A DNA stretch of 64,000 bases. Source: an uncultured Paracoccaceae bacterium. GTDB taxonomy: Bacteria > Pseudomonadota > Alphaproteobacteria > Rhodobacterales > Rhodobacteraceae. The notes below the pieces were generated by a model that worked only from the letters and a program-made list of their open reading frames with translations, made no database searches and was not told the origin of the DNA. The stretch lies in contig CANMIX010000006.1 in NCBI GenBank assembly GCA_947497985.1, positions 186,001 through 250,000 on the forward strand, in the 5' to 3' direction. The translations under genes and the position numbers were made by a program. Positions 16,308 through 25,138 of the stretch are shown here, piece after piece (within the stretch, counting starts at the first letter, position 1; each line of letters begins with the position of its first letter).

Positions 16308-17816
16308 TCAATACCCCTCCGGCTCCTGCTGCCATGACTTGGCCAAGTTGCCAAACCGCGTAAATTGCGCTTCGAACGAGAGTTCAACCGTGCCGATGGG
16401 GCCGTGGCGTTGTTTGCCGACGATGACTTCGGCTTTGGCGTGGAGGCGTTCCATTGCGGTTTTCCATTCTTCCATCTTGTCCAGCTCGTGATCGCCGGGC
16501 TTTTCACGCTCTTTATAATATTCCTCGCGGAACACGAACATCACCACGTCGGCGTCCTGTTCGATCGAGCCGGATTCCCGCAGGTCCGAGAGCTGCGGGC
16601 GTTTGTCGTCGCGGCTTTCCACCTGACGCGAGAGCTGGGACAGGGCGACCACGGGGATGTTGAGCTCTTTGGCGATGGCTTTCATACCCATCGAGATTTC
16701 CGCAATCTCGTTCACGCGGTTGTCGGACATGCCGCGGCAGAGCTGGAGGTAGTCGATCACCAGAAGGTCCAGCCCGTGGGTTCGTTTCAAGCGGCGGGCG
16801 CGGGCGGCGAGTTGTGAGATTGGGATCGCGGGCGTGTCGTCGATGAACAGCGGGCAGCTTTCCAGATCCTTGGCGGCCTGGACAAAGCGGCGGAACTCAC
16901 CCTCGGTCATGTCACCCTGGCGGATCTTGTGGCTGGAGATTTCAGAGGCTTCCGCGAGGATACGACCGGCGAGCTGTTCGGCCGACATCTCGAGCGAGAA
17001 GAAGCCGACCACGCCGCCATCTACCGCGCCTTCGCTGCCGTCGGCCTTGGCTCCGCGCTTATAGGCCTTGGCCACGTTAAAGGCGATGTTGGTCGCAAGC
17101 GAGGTTTTACCCATCGAGGGACGACCCGCGAGGATCAGCAAATCCGAGGGGTGGAGGCCGCCGAGTTGTTTATCAAGATCGGCAAGGCCCGTGGAAATCC
17201 CCGCCATGCCGCCGCCGCGCTGGTAGGCTTCGTTGGTGACATTCACCGCCTCGGTCACGGCTTTGAGGAAGGATTTAAAGCCGCTTTCGGTCTGGCCCTG
17301 TTCGGCGAGGGAATAAAGCTTTTGCTCGGCGTCGACGATTTGTTCCTTGGGTTCAGACGCCACATCCACGCGGCGGGCTTGGTCGGCGATGGAGTTGCCA
17401 AGCGCGATCAGCTCGCGCCGGATCGCCAGGTCATAGATCATCTGCGCATAGTCGCGCACCGCAAAGGATGAGATCGAGGCCCCGGCAAGCTTCACCAAAT
17501 AGGAGGCACCGCCCAGTTCCTTGAGCCCGTTGTCGTCTTCCATAAACGCTTTGAGCGTCACCGGAGAGGCGAGCGCGTTTTTGGAGATCCGGGCGGCGGC
17601 GACCTCGAAAATACGGGAATGGACCGGGTCATAGAAATGGCCGGAATTGATCGTCAGCGCGATACGGTCATAGACGTCGTTGTTGGTGAGGATCGCGCCC
17701 AGAAGCTGTTGTTCGGCCTCGATCGAATGGGGCAGCTCGTTGGTGGTTTGCGAAGAGTTTTCACCCGGTACGGACGGAAGAGGGGCGTCCCCTTCAAAGG
17801 ATCTGATCTCGTTCAT
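16308..17816 (-). CDS. dnaB: Replicative DNA helicase DnaB
   Basis: 502 residues. The N-terminal DnaB domain begins at LPHSIEAEQQLLGAIL. The RecA-like helicase core has Walker A GRPSMGKTS (about residue 233), GFFSLEMSAEQLAGR, the Walker B region LLVIDYLQLC and the arginine-finger segment DLRESGSIEQDADVV. It is the ring helicase that opens the replication fork. No intein is present. About 230 bp upstream is the divergent start of the secreted peptidase gene. Confidence 0.97.
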   Translation of the reverse strand: MNEIRSFEGDAPLPSVPGENSSQTTNELPHSIEAEQQLLGAILTNNDVYDRIALTINSGHFYDPVHSRIFEVAAARISKNALASPVTLKAFMEDDNGLKELGGASYLVKLAGASISSFAVRDYAQMIYDLAIRRELIALGNSIADQARRVDVASEPKEQIVDAEQKLYSLAEQGQTESGFKSFLKAVTEAVNVTNEAYQRGGGMAGISTGLADLDKQLGGLHPSDLLILAGRPSMGKTSLATNIAFNVAKAYKRGAKADGSEGAVDGGVVGFFSLEMSAEQLAGRILAEASEISSHKIRQGDMTEGEFRRFVQAAKDLESCPLFIDDTPAIPISQLAARARRLKRTHGLDLLVIDYLQLCRGMSDNRVNEIAEISMGMKAIAKELNIPVVALSQLSRQVESRDDKRPQLSDLRESGSIEQDADVVMFVFREEYYKEREKPGDHELDKMEEWKTAMERLHAKAEVIVGKQRHGPIGTVELSFEAQFTRFGNLAKSWQQEPEGY

Positions 17817-18046
17817 GTTCTGCTGTCCCGCATGCCTGGCCTTTTGAGCTGTAGTTGTACCTCAAGCGCGGCGAGCGGTGCAAACTGTATAACCTGTGGA
17901 TAAGGTGGGTGACGTTGACCTGTCACGCAAGAGACGGCAAGAGAACAAGCCTCTCGACTGATGGGGACGCTGTATTGCACAATTTAGTCTGAGCGGGTTC
18001 GATAAAGCGCGCTCTAGATCCGAAAACGCGGATATGGATTTGAAGT

Positions 18047-19186
18047 ATGAAAAAGATTTTTGCCATTTGTTTGGTCTTTTTGTTTCCCACCATGGCGTTG
18101 GCGCAGCTTTCACAGGGTGTGCGCTGTGTTCAGGACCAGTTAAATGCCGCTGGGTTTGACGCAGGGCCAAATGATGGGCAAGCGGGGCCTGCCACCCGGC
18201 GTGCCATTGCTGCATTTCAGCAAAGCCATGAGACGGTTTCGTCGCGTCGCGTCGCGTCGCGTCGCCTTGACGTGACGCTTGGAAATTCCTTTTGCCGAAC
18301 AATCGGAAATTTACGTCCTGACCTGCGGGCGTTTTGGCCGTCCAGGGAAAGTGGGCATTTCGAGCTGAAATTCACGCCTTCTGTTGGTCCTGATTTGCGC
18401 GAAATGATTGGCCTCTCTCTGGAGAGCGCTTACACTTCAGCCACGGCTAATTTGCAGGTGGAATTGGCCGGCATTGATACAATTATTGTCGGCAGCACGC
18501 CGTCCGAATTGAGGGCGCTAATTCGTGAACATGCGGAGATTCCTTTGCGAATTTCATCGCAGAGATTGACTGATGCTTGCGGCTCTTTTCGAGGGATATC
18601 TGGCGGGGCTGCACCCGGATTGATGTGGTTATGTGCGCCTGCGGACCCCGAAACTGCATCAAAGCGCGAAAAGGTGTGGTTGGACTTTTTGTTGGCGCAC
18701 GAAGCCTTCCACATGATTCAATTTCAGCTCAGTGGAGCGATTGACGTCAAGTTCGGCTCAGAAACCGTTCTGAATTTCCATGGGCCGGTTTGGCTATCGG
18801 AAGGGAGCGCTCAGGCCTTCGGTAGCCGATTTTCGACCTATGATGCTGATTGGCGCTTCCGGATTGTCAATTACAGGCAGTTAGAAGGAAGATTCCCTGA
18901 CTTGAAAGGTTTGGAAGCGGCAAGTTCGCTGAAGGCCCGCAAGCCAGCAGTCTATCGGGCAGGAACAGTGGCTTCTATCGATCTCATAGATTTGTTTGGC
19001 TATCCCAAGATCGCTGCATTCTATGAAAATCTGGGACGTGGTTTGAAATGGAAGGCTGCATTTGAGGATGCCTTTGGCATCACGGTTGTGGATTTCTACT
19101 ATCACTATGCGAATGTGCCGCGTTTTCTTGACAGCGGCGATCCAATTCCAGGTCCTTTGAAGCGCTTGGTCGCAGACCCTACGTGA
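18047..19186 (+). CDS. Secreted peptidoglycan-binding HExxH metallopeptidase-like protein
   Basis: 379 residues. Signal peptide MKKIFAICLVFLFPTMALA, cleaved near residue 19. A PG_binding_1-type segment covers about 24-60 (VRCVQDQLNAAGFDAG, then DGQAGPATRRAIAAFQ). The C-terminal domain has HEAFH at about residue 222 and WLSEGSA about 36 residues later, the zinc-ligand pattern of gluzincin (peptidase MA-like) enzymes. Inferred: a periplasmic or surface peptidase held at the cell wall; the substrate is unknown. Five copies of GTCGC at 18241-18265 lie between the two domains (SSRRVASRRL); gain or loss of one unit would shift the frame. It stands alone and convergent to pyrE. Confidence 0.75.
   Translation: MKKIFAICLVFLFPTMALAQLSQGVRCVQDQLNAAGFDAGPNDGQAGPATRRAIAAFQQSHETVSSRRVASRRLDVTLGNSFCRTIGNLRPDLRAFWPSRESGHFELKFTPSVGPDLREMIGLSLESAYTSATANLQVELAGIDTIIVGSTPSELRALIREHAEIPLRISSQRLTDACGSFRGISGGAAPGLMWLCAPADPETASKREKVWLDFLLAHEAFHMIQFQLSGAIDVKFGSETVLNFHGPVWLSEGSAQAFGSRFSTYDADWRFRIVNYRQLEGRFPDLKGLEAASSLKARKPAVYRAGTVASIDLIDLFGYPKIAAFYENLGRGLKWKAAFEDAFGITVVDFYYHYANVPRFLDSGDPIPGPLKRLVADPT
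18241..18265 (+). repeat. Five-fold GTCGC tandem repeat inside a coding region
   Basis: GTCGC x5, unbroken. The unit length is not a multiple of three, so slippage would switch the secreted peptidase gene out of frame after about residue 65. Confidence 0.7.
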
Positions 19187-19245
19187 CACTTGGTTCTAAG
19201 GGTGTTGGAGGATAATGCGCTTGGTGATTGTTCAAGCCTGATGTG

Positions 19246-19275
19246 AAAAGCCCGGCCAATTGGACCGGGCTTCTT
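19246..19275. terminator. Bidirectional terminator between the peptidase gene and pyrE
   Basis: AAGCCCGG (19248-19255) pairs with CCGGGCTT (19265-19272). T-rich sequence follows on the plus strand (CTTTATA), with a shorter tract on the minus strand (GCTTTTC). It serves two convergent genes. Confidence 0.75.
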
Positions 19276-19303
19276 TATACAGTTTGTGCTGGCGCGGTCG
19301 CCG

Positions 19304-19981
19304 TTACTTTTTGTTGGCTTCCTGCCATGCGCGCGGGTCGTTCAGGAATTTTTCGACCTCGGCCAGGGTTTCCGGGGTGAAGGCTTTTTGCGCTTTGGCT
19401 TCTGCCAGAACATCCCACCAGGTGCACAGGTAATGCAGTTCCACGCCATGGTCGCCGAGGCGTTGGGTGGTTTCGGGGAAGATGTCATAATAGAAGATCA
19501 CCGCTGTGTGGCCGCAAGACGCACCGGTGTCGCGGATCGCATCCACAAAGGAGAGTTTCGAGCCGCCATCGGTGGTCATGTCTTCGACCAGAAGCACGTT
19601 TTGGTCCTCGGTCATCACCCCTTCGATGCGGGCGTTGCGACCATACCCTTTGGGCTTTTTGCGCACATAGGTCATCGGCAGCGCCATGCGTTCAGCGACC
19701 AGTGCGCCAAACGGGATGCCTGCGGTCTCACCACCGGCGATATTGTCAAAGGCTTCGAAGCCCACGTTGCGCATGATGGTGACGGTCAAAAAGTCCATCA
19801 GGGTCGAGCGGATGCGCGGGAAGGAGATCAGCTTGCGGCAGTCCACATAGCTGGGCGATGGCAGGCCCGAGGACAGCGTATAGGGTTCATCCGTGTTGAA
19901 GTTCACCGCGCCGATCTCCAGCAGCATACGGGCGGAGAGACGGGCGATTTCTTCTTTGCTCGGGTAGGACGTGGGGATCAT
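19304..19981 (-). CDS. pyrE: Orotate phosphoribosyltransferase
   Basis: 225 residues. The PRPP-binding motif [14 protein letters not shown] lies at about residue 118, and [16 protein letters not shown] earlier. It converts orotate to orotidine monophosphate in pyrimidine synthesis. The start at 19981 is preferred over an in-frame ATG at 20002, because AAGGAG sits 7 bases upstream of it. It follows pyrC by about 75 bp, the gap holding a hairpin and the dispersed repeat. Confidence 0.93.
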   Translation of the reverse strand: MIPTSYPSKEEIARLSARMLLEIGAVNFNTDEPYTLSSGLPSPSYVDCRKLISFPRIRSTLMDFLTVTIMRNVGFEAFDNIAGGETAGIPFGALVAERMALPMTYVRKKPKGYGRNARIEGVMTEDQNVLLVEDMTTDGGSKLSFVDAIRDTGASCGHTAVIFYYDIFPETTQRLGDHGVELHYLCTWWDVLAEAKAQKAFTPETLAEVEKFLNDPRAWQEANKK

Positions 19982-20005
19982 GTGCGTCTCCTTTTTAAAC
20001 ATGCG

Positions 20006-20057
20006 GCCAGAGGCAGGTGCGGGCGCCTCTGGCGGAAGTATTTTTGAAAAGATGAAA
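20006..20057 (-). repeat. Hairpin plus dispersed intergenic repeat (copy 3) between pyrC and pyrE
   Basis: GCCAGAGGC (20006-20014) and GCCTCTGGC (20025-20033) form a perfect 9-bp stem. Next to it is AAGTATTTTTGAAAAGATGA (20037-20056), the repeat core also seen at 9908 and 10521. The unit starts directly after the pyrC stop codon. Confidence 0.6.
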
Positions 20058-21098
20058 TCAGGTCACGGTCCAAAAGACAGGGTAGCCGGGATCAAAAACC
20101 GTGACAGGGCCGTCGCCGCTTTCGATCTTTTCCGGGAATGCGACGGCTGTCTCCTGTTTGGTCAGGGTGATGGTGCCATCGTTTTCCGGCAAGCGGTAGA
20201 AGGCTGGGCCGTTTTTCGATGCAAAGCCTTCAAGCGTGTCGAGCGCGCCTTCTTCTTCAAACACATGGGCGAGCAGCGCCATGGTGTTGGTGGCGGTGAA
20301 ACAACCGGCGCAACCGCAGCCGGATTCCTTGGCTGCGTCCACATGGGGGGCGCTGTCGGTGCCCAGGAAGAAGCGTGCATCGCCCGAGGTGGCAGCTGCG
20401 CGCAGGGCGAGGCGGTGCTCTTCCCGTTTGGCAACTGGCAGGCAGTAGTAATGGGGTTTGATGCCGCCCACGAGGATGTGGTTGCGGTTGATGATCAAGT
20501 GGTGGGTTGTGATGGTCGCGCCCAGATCCTTGGGGTTGGATTTCACATAGTCCACACCGTCCTTGGTGGTGATATGTTCCATCACCACGCGCAGGCCGGG
20601 CGTTGCCTTGCGGATTGGGTCGAGGACGCGGTCAATGAACACGGCTTCGCGGTCAAAGATGTCGACCTCGTGGTTTGTGACCTCACCATGGACGCAGAGC
20701 GGCATGCCGATTTCGGCCATCTTTTCCAGCACCGGGCGGACCTTGTCAAAGTTCTGCACGCCGGAGGCCGAATTGGTTGTCGCACCTGCGGGGTAGAGTT
20801 TGACAGAGGTGACCAATCCGCTGGCGTGGGCCGCGGCCACATCCGCAGGATCGGTGTCTTCGGTCAGGTAGAGAACCATCAGAGGATCAAAGCGCATGCC
20901 TTCGGGCAGGGCGGCCAGGATCCGGTCTTTGTAGGCGGCGGCCTGTGCGCCGGTGACCACCGGAGGCACCAGATTTGGCATAATGATCGCGCGGCCAAAG
21001 TGGCGGGCAGTTTCAGGCAGGACGGCCTTGAGCATCGCGCCATCGCGCAGATGCAGATGCCAGTCGTCGGGGCGGGTGATGGTCAGCGATATTGTCAT
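20058..21098 (-). CDS. pyrC: Dihydroorotase (type II)
   Basis: 346 residues, E. coli PyrC type. Metal ligands are in [10 protein letters not shown] (residues 11-20), HGEVTN and MEHITT, with FLGTDSAPH near residue 246. The carboxylated lysine is expected in [12 protein letters not shown]. It closes the dihydroorotate ring in pyrimidine synthesis. pyrE follows on the same strand, so the two form a small operon. Confidence 0.96.
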   Translation of the reverse strand: MTISLTITRPDDWHLHLRDGAMLKAVLPETARHFGRAIIMPNLVPPVVTGAQAAAYKDRILAALPEGMRFDPLMVLYLTEDTDPADVAAAHASGLVTSVKLYPAGATTNSASGVQNFDKVRPVLEKMAEIGMPLCVHGEVTNHEVDIFDREAVFIDRVLDPIRKATPGLRVVMEHITTKDGVDYVKSNPKDLGATITTHHLIINRNHILVGGIKPHYYCLPVAKREEHRLALRAAATSGDARFFLGTDSAPHVDAAKESGCGCAGCFTATNTMALLAHVFEEEGALDTLEGFASKNGPAFYRLPENDGTITLTKQETAVAFPEKIESGDGPVTVFDPGYPVFWTVT

Positions 21099-21165
21099 GC
21101 GCTGGCGTTAGCACAGCCGCTTAAAAAGGAAAAGAAGCGGCTGTTTGAAAATCGCTGTTTGCGGT

Positions 21166-22125
21166 TCAGCTGGGTTCGCTTGGCCAGGTGAATTCGCCCG
21201 CTTCGGCGCGTTTTTTTAGACCCTGCAGGCGACGACGGAACCGGGGCGCGCGCAAGCGCTGGGTCACGTTGCGACACAGAAGCGCCACCAGATAGGGGCG
21301 GTCTTGGGCGTCGATTTGGGCCATCAACCCTTTGAGGTAGCCGCCGTTGTTGCGGCGTGCACGCGCCAGTTTGAAGAAACTCAGCTCGGTCAATTTGCCG
21401 GAACCAACCTGCGACAGGATGGAATAGAGGATCTCCATCTCGATCAGGCGGGTCTGCACGGCGGCCCCCATGAAAGGCAGACGTAGGCGGGTGACGTTGG
21501 AGCGCGCAAAAAGCGCGGCGTGCATCGCATCCAAACGTTCATAGGGGTCAAAGATCACAAAAGCATGGTCGGCCGCATCCAGCATATCGGGTGCATAGCC
21601 GTAGCGATCCGAGAAGGAGGTGCGACGCATTTCCACAAAGCGGTCGTCCCATTCGGTCATCCGGGGATCAAGCGTTGCCTGGGGCTGGATTGCCAATACG
21701 GTTGCACCGGGCGAGGCAACCGAGAACGCTGCCGCTGAATAACCACAGGGCCCGGCACCATAGAACACAACGTTGTCGAATTCCTCAAAGAACCCGTCGT
21801 CAATCAGCTGATCAAAAAACGCATAAACCTGTTCATCGCGAAACCAGGTGTCCCCGTCTGAGACCAGACATAGGTGTGACCACCCAAGATTGCGCACCAG
21901 ATCAAACCCAAGTGGTTGGGCCTGTTCTGACAGGTTATGAATTCCCTGCAGTGTTTCAAAGGTCACCAACAGCGTGTTGCCTTGATCGATGAACGTCGCA
22001 AAATGCTTATCGCCCAGATCTTGGAACAGGCCGTTTTCTTCGGCAATTTCAGCCATGCGGGCTTTCCACTGGCCTGGTTTCAACCCCGAGAGATCCTCGT
22101 CCAGCGCGTCAATGACTTCTTGCAT
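21166..22125 (-). CDS. Conserved protein of unknown function (often labelled PAPS reductase-like in roseobacters)
   Basis: 319 residues. It contains HLCLVSDGDTWFR and FYGAGPCGYSAAAFS near residues 90-140. The second is shaped like an alpha/beta-hydrolase nucleophile elbow with Cys in the place of Ser. The C-terminus is basic. Relatives in this group carry old 'phosphoadenosine phosphosulfate reductase' labels, but none of that enzyme's motifs is present; the true cysH is at 33868. The start at 22125 has GAGGA 8 bases upstream; a TTG five codons earlier is less likely. It may act on surface glycans like its neighbours, but that is a guess. Confidence 0.7.
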   Translation of the reverse strand: MQEVIDALDEDLSGLKPGQWKARMAEIAEENGLFQDLGDKHFATFIDQGNTLLVTFETLQGIHNLSEQAQPLGFDLVRNLGWSHLCLVSDGDTWFRDEQVYAFFDQLIDDGFFEEFDNVVFYGAGPCGYSAAAFSVASPGATVLAIQPQATLDPRMTEWDDRFVEMRRTSFSDRYGYAPDMLDAADHAFVIFDPYERLDAMHAALFARSNVTRLRLPFMGAAVQTRLIEMEILYSILSQVGSGKLTELSFFKLARARRNNGGYLKGLMAQIDAQDRPYLVALLCRNVTQRLRAPRFRRRLQGLKKRAEAGEFTWPSEPS

Positions 22126-22322
22126 ACCTGTCGTCCTCAATATGCCGAAAACTGTCGTCGGCTTTGGTTACCAACAGGGTTAACGGCAGAATACGGCCAA
22201 AGTTTGAAGAGTTCTGGCAGATTTGTCGACCTGAGGAGGGAGGGGCAGCGAGGTTTTGCTGTTTTTGCGTTGAAGGTTCGGTTTTGTTGCTGCCCGAATG
22301 TAACGGCTCGGTTTCCGCTAAC

Positions 22323-22676
22323 CTAGCCCGCAGCGGATCGGTTGCCCCACCATGCATGCATCGACGTAAACACGGGCTCTAGCGCGAGCCCATCTGCGCT
22401 TGCGGAATATTCGACCCGGGGTGGGACCTCGGCATATACTTTCCGTGTCACCAACCCATCAGCCTCAAGTGCTCTAAGTTGTTTTGTTAGCATCGTCTGC
22501 GTGATCCCGTCGATGGAACTGCGCAATTCGCCAAAGCGTTTAGTGCCCTGAAAAATCAGAATCTGCAGAATCAAAAGTTTCCATTTTCCGCCAATCATGC
22601 CGATGACGACGGGTGCGGGGCATAGGTTTTTGTCCGGAGTGGGCGTTTCGTTTGGGACGGCATCCGCGTCAGGCAT
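22323..22676 (-). CDS. HxlR family transcriptional regulator
   Basis: 117 residues. The winged-helix core follows the family pattern: GMIGGKWKLLILQIL, FGELRSSIDGITQTMLTKQL, then LEADGLVTRKVYAEVPPRVEY. Cys about residue 19 precedes the core, the position of the redox-sensing cysteine in several HxlR proteins. Divergent from a GST gene, 116 bp apart, with repeats in between. The start at 22676 has GAGGA 7 bases upstream. It probably represses the GST-SRPBCC pair in response to reactive compounds. Confidence 0.88.
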   Translation of the reverse strand: MPDADAVPNETPTPDKNLCPAPVVIGMIGGKWKLLILQILIFQGTKRFGELRSSIDGITQTMLTKQLRALEADGLVTRKVYAEVPPRVEYSASADGLALEPVFTSMHAWWGNRSAAG

Positions 22677-22689
22677 CAAGTTTTCCTCA

Positions 22690-22738
22690 ATAGTATCATT
22701 TTGGATAGTATCTCAAAAATTTCTGCCTACTTTTGAGA
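22690..22738. promoter_or_regulatory. Candidate HxlR operator region
   Basis: Two copies of ATAGTATC (22690-22697, 22705-22712) spaced 15 bp apart, then an inverted repeat TCTCAAAA-N12-TTTTGAGA (22711-22738). They lie between the divergent HxlR and GST genes. Confidence 0.5.
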
Positions 22739-22792
22739 ATACGCCAACGGCGCTAGTCCTGTGCAAACACGCAGCTTCAAAGGACATGCAAC

Positions 22793-23461
22793 ATGACCCT
22801 CGAATTTTGGACCGTAAGTGGTGCGCCCAGCCCCTGGCGCGTTGCGCTTGCCATGGCCTTCAAAGGCCTCGATTGTAAAACCCACATGCTTTCGGCGTCT
22901 CAGAAAGAGCACAAGTCGGACCGCTATCTTGCGCTTAATCCACGCGGCACAGTTCCGACAGTCAGGGAGGGCGGCTTGACGTTAGGCCACTCGATCGCTG
23001 CTCTGGCCTGGTTGGATCGGGCGTATCCGCAAACCCAGTTGTTCGGAGAAACGCCTCAAGAGGCCGGAGTGATCTGGCAGCGCACAATGGAGATTTTCGA
23101 CTATTTGCCGGGTGCCACAAGCGGTGTGTTGTTGCCGATCTTCTTTGACGGTGCGACGCAGGCTACAGAGGCATTGCAGACCGCTGCGGATGTGTTGCGG
23201 TCGGAACTCAACCATTTGTCGGAAATCCTGTCCGACCAACCTTTTCTGTCTGGCACGCGTCCGGGGGCGGCGGATGCTGTGGCATTCCCACATGTCCGGT
23301 TGATCCTGCGGGCGATGGAGACAAAACAAGACATCATGTATGATCTCGGAATGGCCGACCTTGCAGCCCTGTCGCCCCAGATCGCCGAGTGGGTCATACG
23401 CATCGAAGCGCTGCCCAACGTCGCGCTGACCTTTCCGCCGCACTGGACAACAAACACCTAA
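22793..23461 (+). CDS. Glutathione S-transferase family protein
   Basis: 222 residues. The N-terminal thioredoxin-like half (LEFWTVSGAPSPWRVALAMAFKG starts LEFWTVSGAP) uses SPWRV at the catalytic position, and the cis-Pro is in RGTVPTVREGG, followed by LGHSIAALAWLDRAYP (the Ser of the glutathione site). The C-terminal half is helical. It conjugates or reduces electrophiles with glutathione. AAGGA lies 8 bases before the ATG. It is followed by the SRPBCC gene 11 bp on. Confidence 0.88.
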   Translation: MTLEFWTVSGAPSPWRVALAMAFKGLDCKTHMLSASQKEHKSDRYLALNPRGTVPTVREGGLTLGHSIAALAWLDRAYPQTQLFGETPQEAGVIWQRTMEIFDYLPGATSGVLLPIFFDGATQATEALQTAADVLRSELNHLSEILSDQPFLSGTRPGAADAVAFPHVRLILRAMETKQDIMYDLGMADLAALSPQIAEWVIRIEALPNVALTFPPHWTTNT

Positions 23462-23472
23462 GGAACCTGAAA

Positions 23473-23931
23473 ATGAGCACTGCAAATTATACGCGTTCGA
23501 TTGTGGTCGCAGCTGACCCGGCTGCTGCTTTTGAGGCTGTCACCGCTGGGGTTGCGCATTGGTGGACCGTGCCGGATCGCCCCCTTGAACAGATCGGCGA
23601 CCGGGCGAAGTTTTCCTTTCCGCCTGGTGTCTCGTATTGGACGTTTGAGCTTATGGTCGCTGACAGGCCATCGTGTGCAGAATGGAAGTGTTTGGATGCG
23701 TTGCATGTCCACGAGGGGCAACCCAAAGCCATCGAGACAGAGTGGTTGGGGACCAAAGTCATTTGGAACATTCAGGACGGGCCCGATGGCACCGTGATCA
23801 CGCTTGAACACGTCGGTCTCGTGCCGCAGCTTCTTTGTTATGAAATCTGCGAGATGGGGTGGGACATGTTTTTCCTCGGCAGTTTGAAGCAGTATCTGGA
23901 CACTGGAACGGGAGCGCCGCATCAGGGTTGA
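23473..23931 (+). CDS. SRPBCC (START-like/AHSA1) domain protein
   Basis: 152 residues. The START-like pattern is present: ANYTRSIVVAADPAAAFEAVT at the start, FSFPPGVSYWTFELMV, and TVITLEHVGLVP near the end. Such proteins bind small hydrophobic ligands. The start at 23473 is chosen by homology and by the GST stop just before it; AAGGAACC is 5-9 bases upstream. Second gene of the HxlR-linked pair. Confidence 0.82.
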   Translation: MSTANYTRSIVVAADPAAAFEAVTAGVAHWWTVPDRPLEQIGDRAKFSFPPGVSYWTFELMVADRPSCAEWKCLDALHVHEGQPKAIETEWLGTKVIWNIQDGPDGTVITLEHVGLVPQLLCYEICEMGWDMFFLGSLKQYLDTGTGAPHQG

Positions 23932-24070
23932 TCTTGCAGACAGGATGAAGCCTGCACGAATTTACCGCACAGTCGGGTGATCGCCTCGATACCTTGTGTG
24001 TTGACGTCATCGCGGCGTTTGGAATGTAAAGCAGGGCCCCAAACGCACGGGCCTTGTTGCAAACGGTGAC

Positions 24071-25135
24071 TTACTCCTTGTTTGCAGCGTCCTGTTTGCG
24101 TCGGCCCATGGCTGCAAATCCTGTCAGTGTGCGGGCGGTGACGGTGTTGATCGACCGTGACGGCGGCGTCATCATTAGGCGGGCAAAGAGGGCGCGGAAG
24201 GGTTCTTCCTGCATCACCTGGCGGAACCTAGCGTGTCGCCATTCGACGGATTTTTCTTGCAGCCGCTGGAGCTTTTTGTCTTCCAGCATCTCGCCCATCA
24301 GCGCATCGCGCAGGGGCGTATAGCGGGCAATCGTGGTGTCGGTGTCCATATTGAAATTCCGCTCGACCCAATAATCCACGTCCAACATTTGGTCGGAATG
24401 CACCGCACGGCCCCGGTCGGCCTTGAGCACGAAACTTTCCATAGCGCCCAGAGCATAGTGGTTGAGCTGGGCGTATTTGAAATTGGGCTGGCCATAGTTG
24501 GAAAACAGCCGCTTGGTCTTGAACTGGCGACCCAGTTCACGGCCTTCGCAGTCAAACCAGCGAAAGGTGTCTAGACGGTCCTCATCCTTGACACTGCGCG
24601 GACGGTGGACGCCAGTTTTGCGATAGGTGCCATTGTTGCGATAGAGGGTTTTGAACATGGCAGCACGCCAAGGCCAATTGATCACAGCAGGAGCGCAGCG
24701 GGTGAATGTATCGGTCACCGGGTCCGGGACAAATCGCACCTGATCGCCATTACCAAACAGGCGCCAGGTCAGGGTGATGGCATCCGCTTCGGGCAGGGCA
24801 CGCAGCAGATCCGAAAGCTGCCCGTCGCCCGCGTGAATATTGACAAATTCATCCACGTCGAGGGAGAGGATCCAATCGGCCTCTTTCACCAGCGGGTGTT
24901 TGTCAGCCGTCTTGAGCGCGGTGAATTGGATGCCGGATTTGTCGTAAGGGCCGTCATTTCGGATATGCGTCAGCAGTCCCGCCTCTGCTAGACGGTCCAG
25001 GATCTTGTCTGTTCCATCCTGACAGTCGTTTGAAAAAACGAGAAAATCCGTAAAACCGATTGCACGGTGGTGGGCAAGCCATTCTAGCAAAAACGCGCCT
25101 TCGTTGCGCACGGTAAGTATGGCCAGAAAACGCAT
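24071..25135 (-). CDS. Glycosyltransferase family 2 (Glyco_tranf_2_4 type)
   Basis: 354 residues. N-terminal MRFLAILTVRNEGAFLLEW, acceptor-fold DFLVFSNDCQDGTDKIL, and the nucleotide-sugar DxD in SLDVDEFVNI (about residues 90-99). Then WRLFGNGDQV and LNHYALGAMESF. These are the conserved blocks of the Glyco_tranf_2_4 group, which transfers sugars to cell-surface glycans. Last of five same-strand genes spaced by 3 bases or overlapping. Confidence 0.9.
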   Translation of the reverse strand: MRFLAILTVRNEGAFLLEWLAHHRAIGFTDFLVFSNDCQDGTDKILDRLAEAGLLTHIRNDGPYDKSGIQFTALKTADKHPLVKEADWILSLDVDEFVNIHAGDGQLSDLLRALPEADAITLTWRLFGNGDQVRFVPDPVTDTFTRCAPAVINWPWRAAMFKTLYRNNGTYRKTGVHRPRSVKDEDRLDTFRWFDCEGRELGRQFKTKRLFSNYGQPNFKYAQLNHYALGAMESFVLKADRGRAVHSDQMLDVDYWVERNFNMDTDTTIARYTPLRDALMGEMLEDKKLQRLQEKSVEWRHARFRQVMQEEPFRALFARLMMTPPSRSINTVTARTLTGFAAMGRRKQDAANKE

Positions 25136-25138
25136 GGA

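Noticed and set aside
24022-24058. Possible terminator after the glycan operon (GGGCCC-rich stem)
   Set aside because: Stem has a mismatch and the minus-strand U-tract is poor (GCTTTAC), so it was left out of the feature list.
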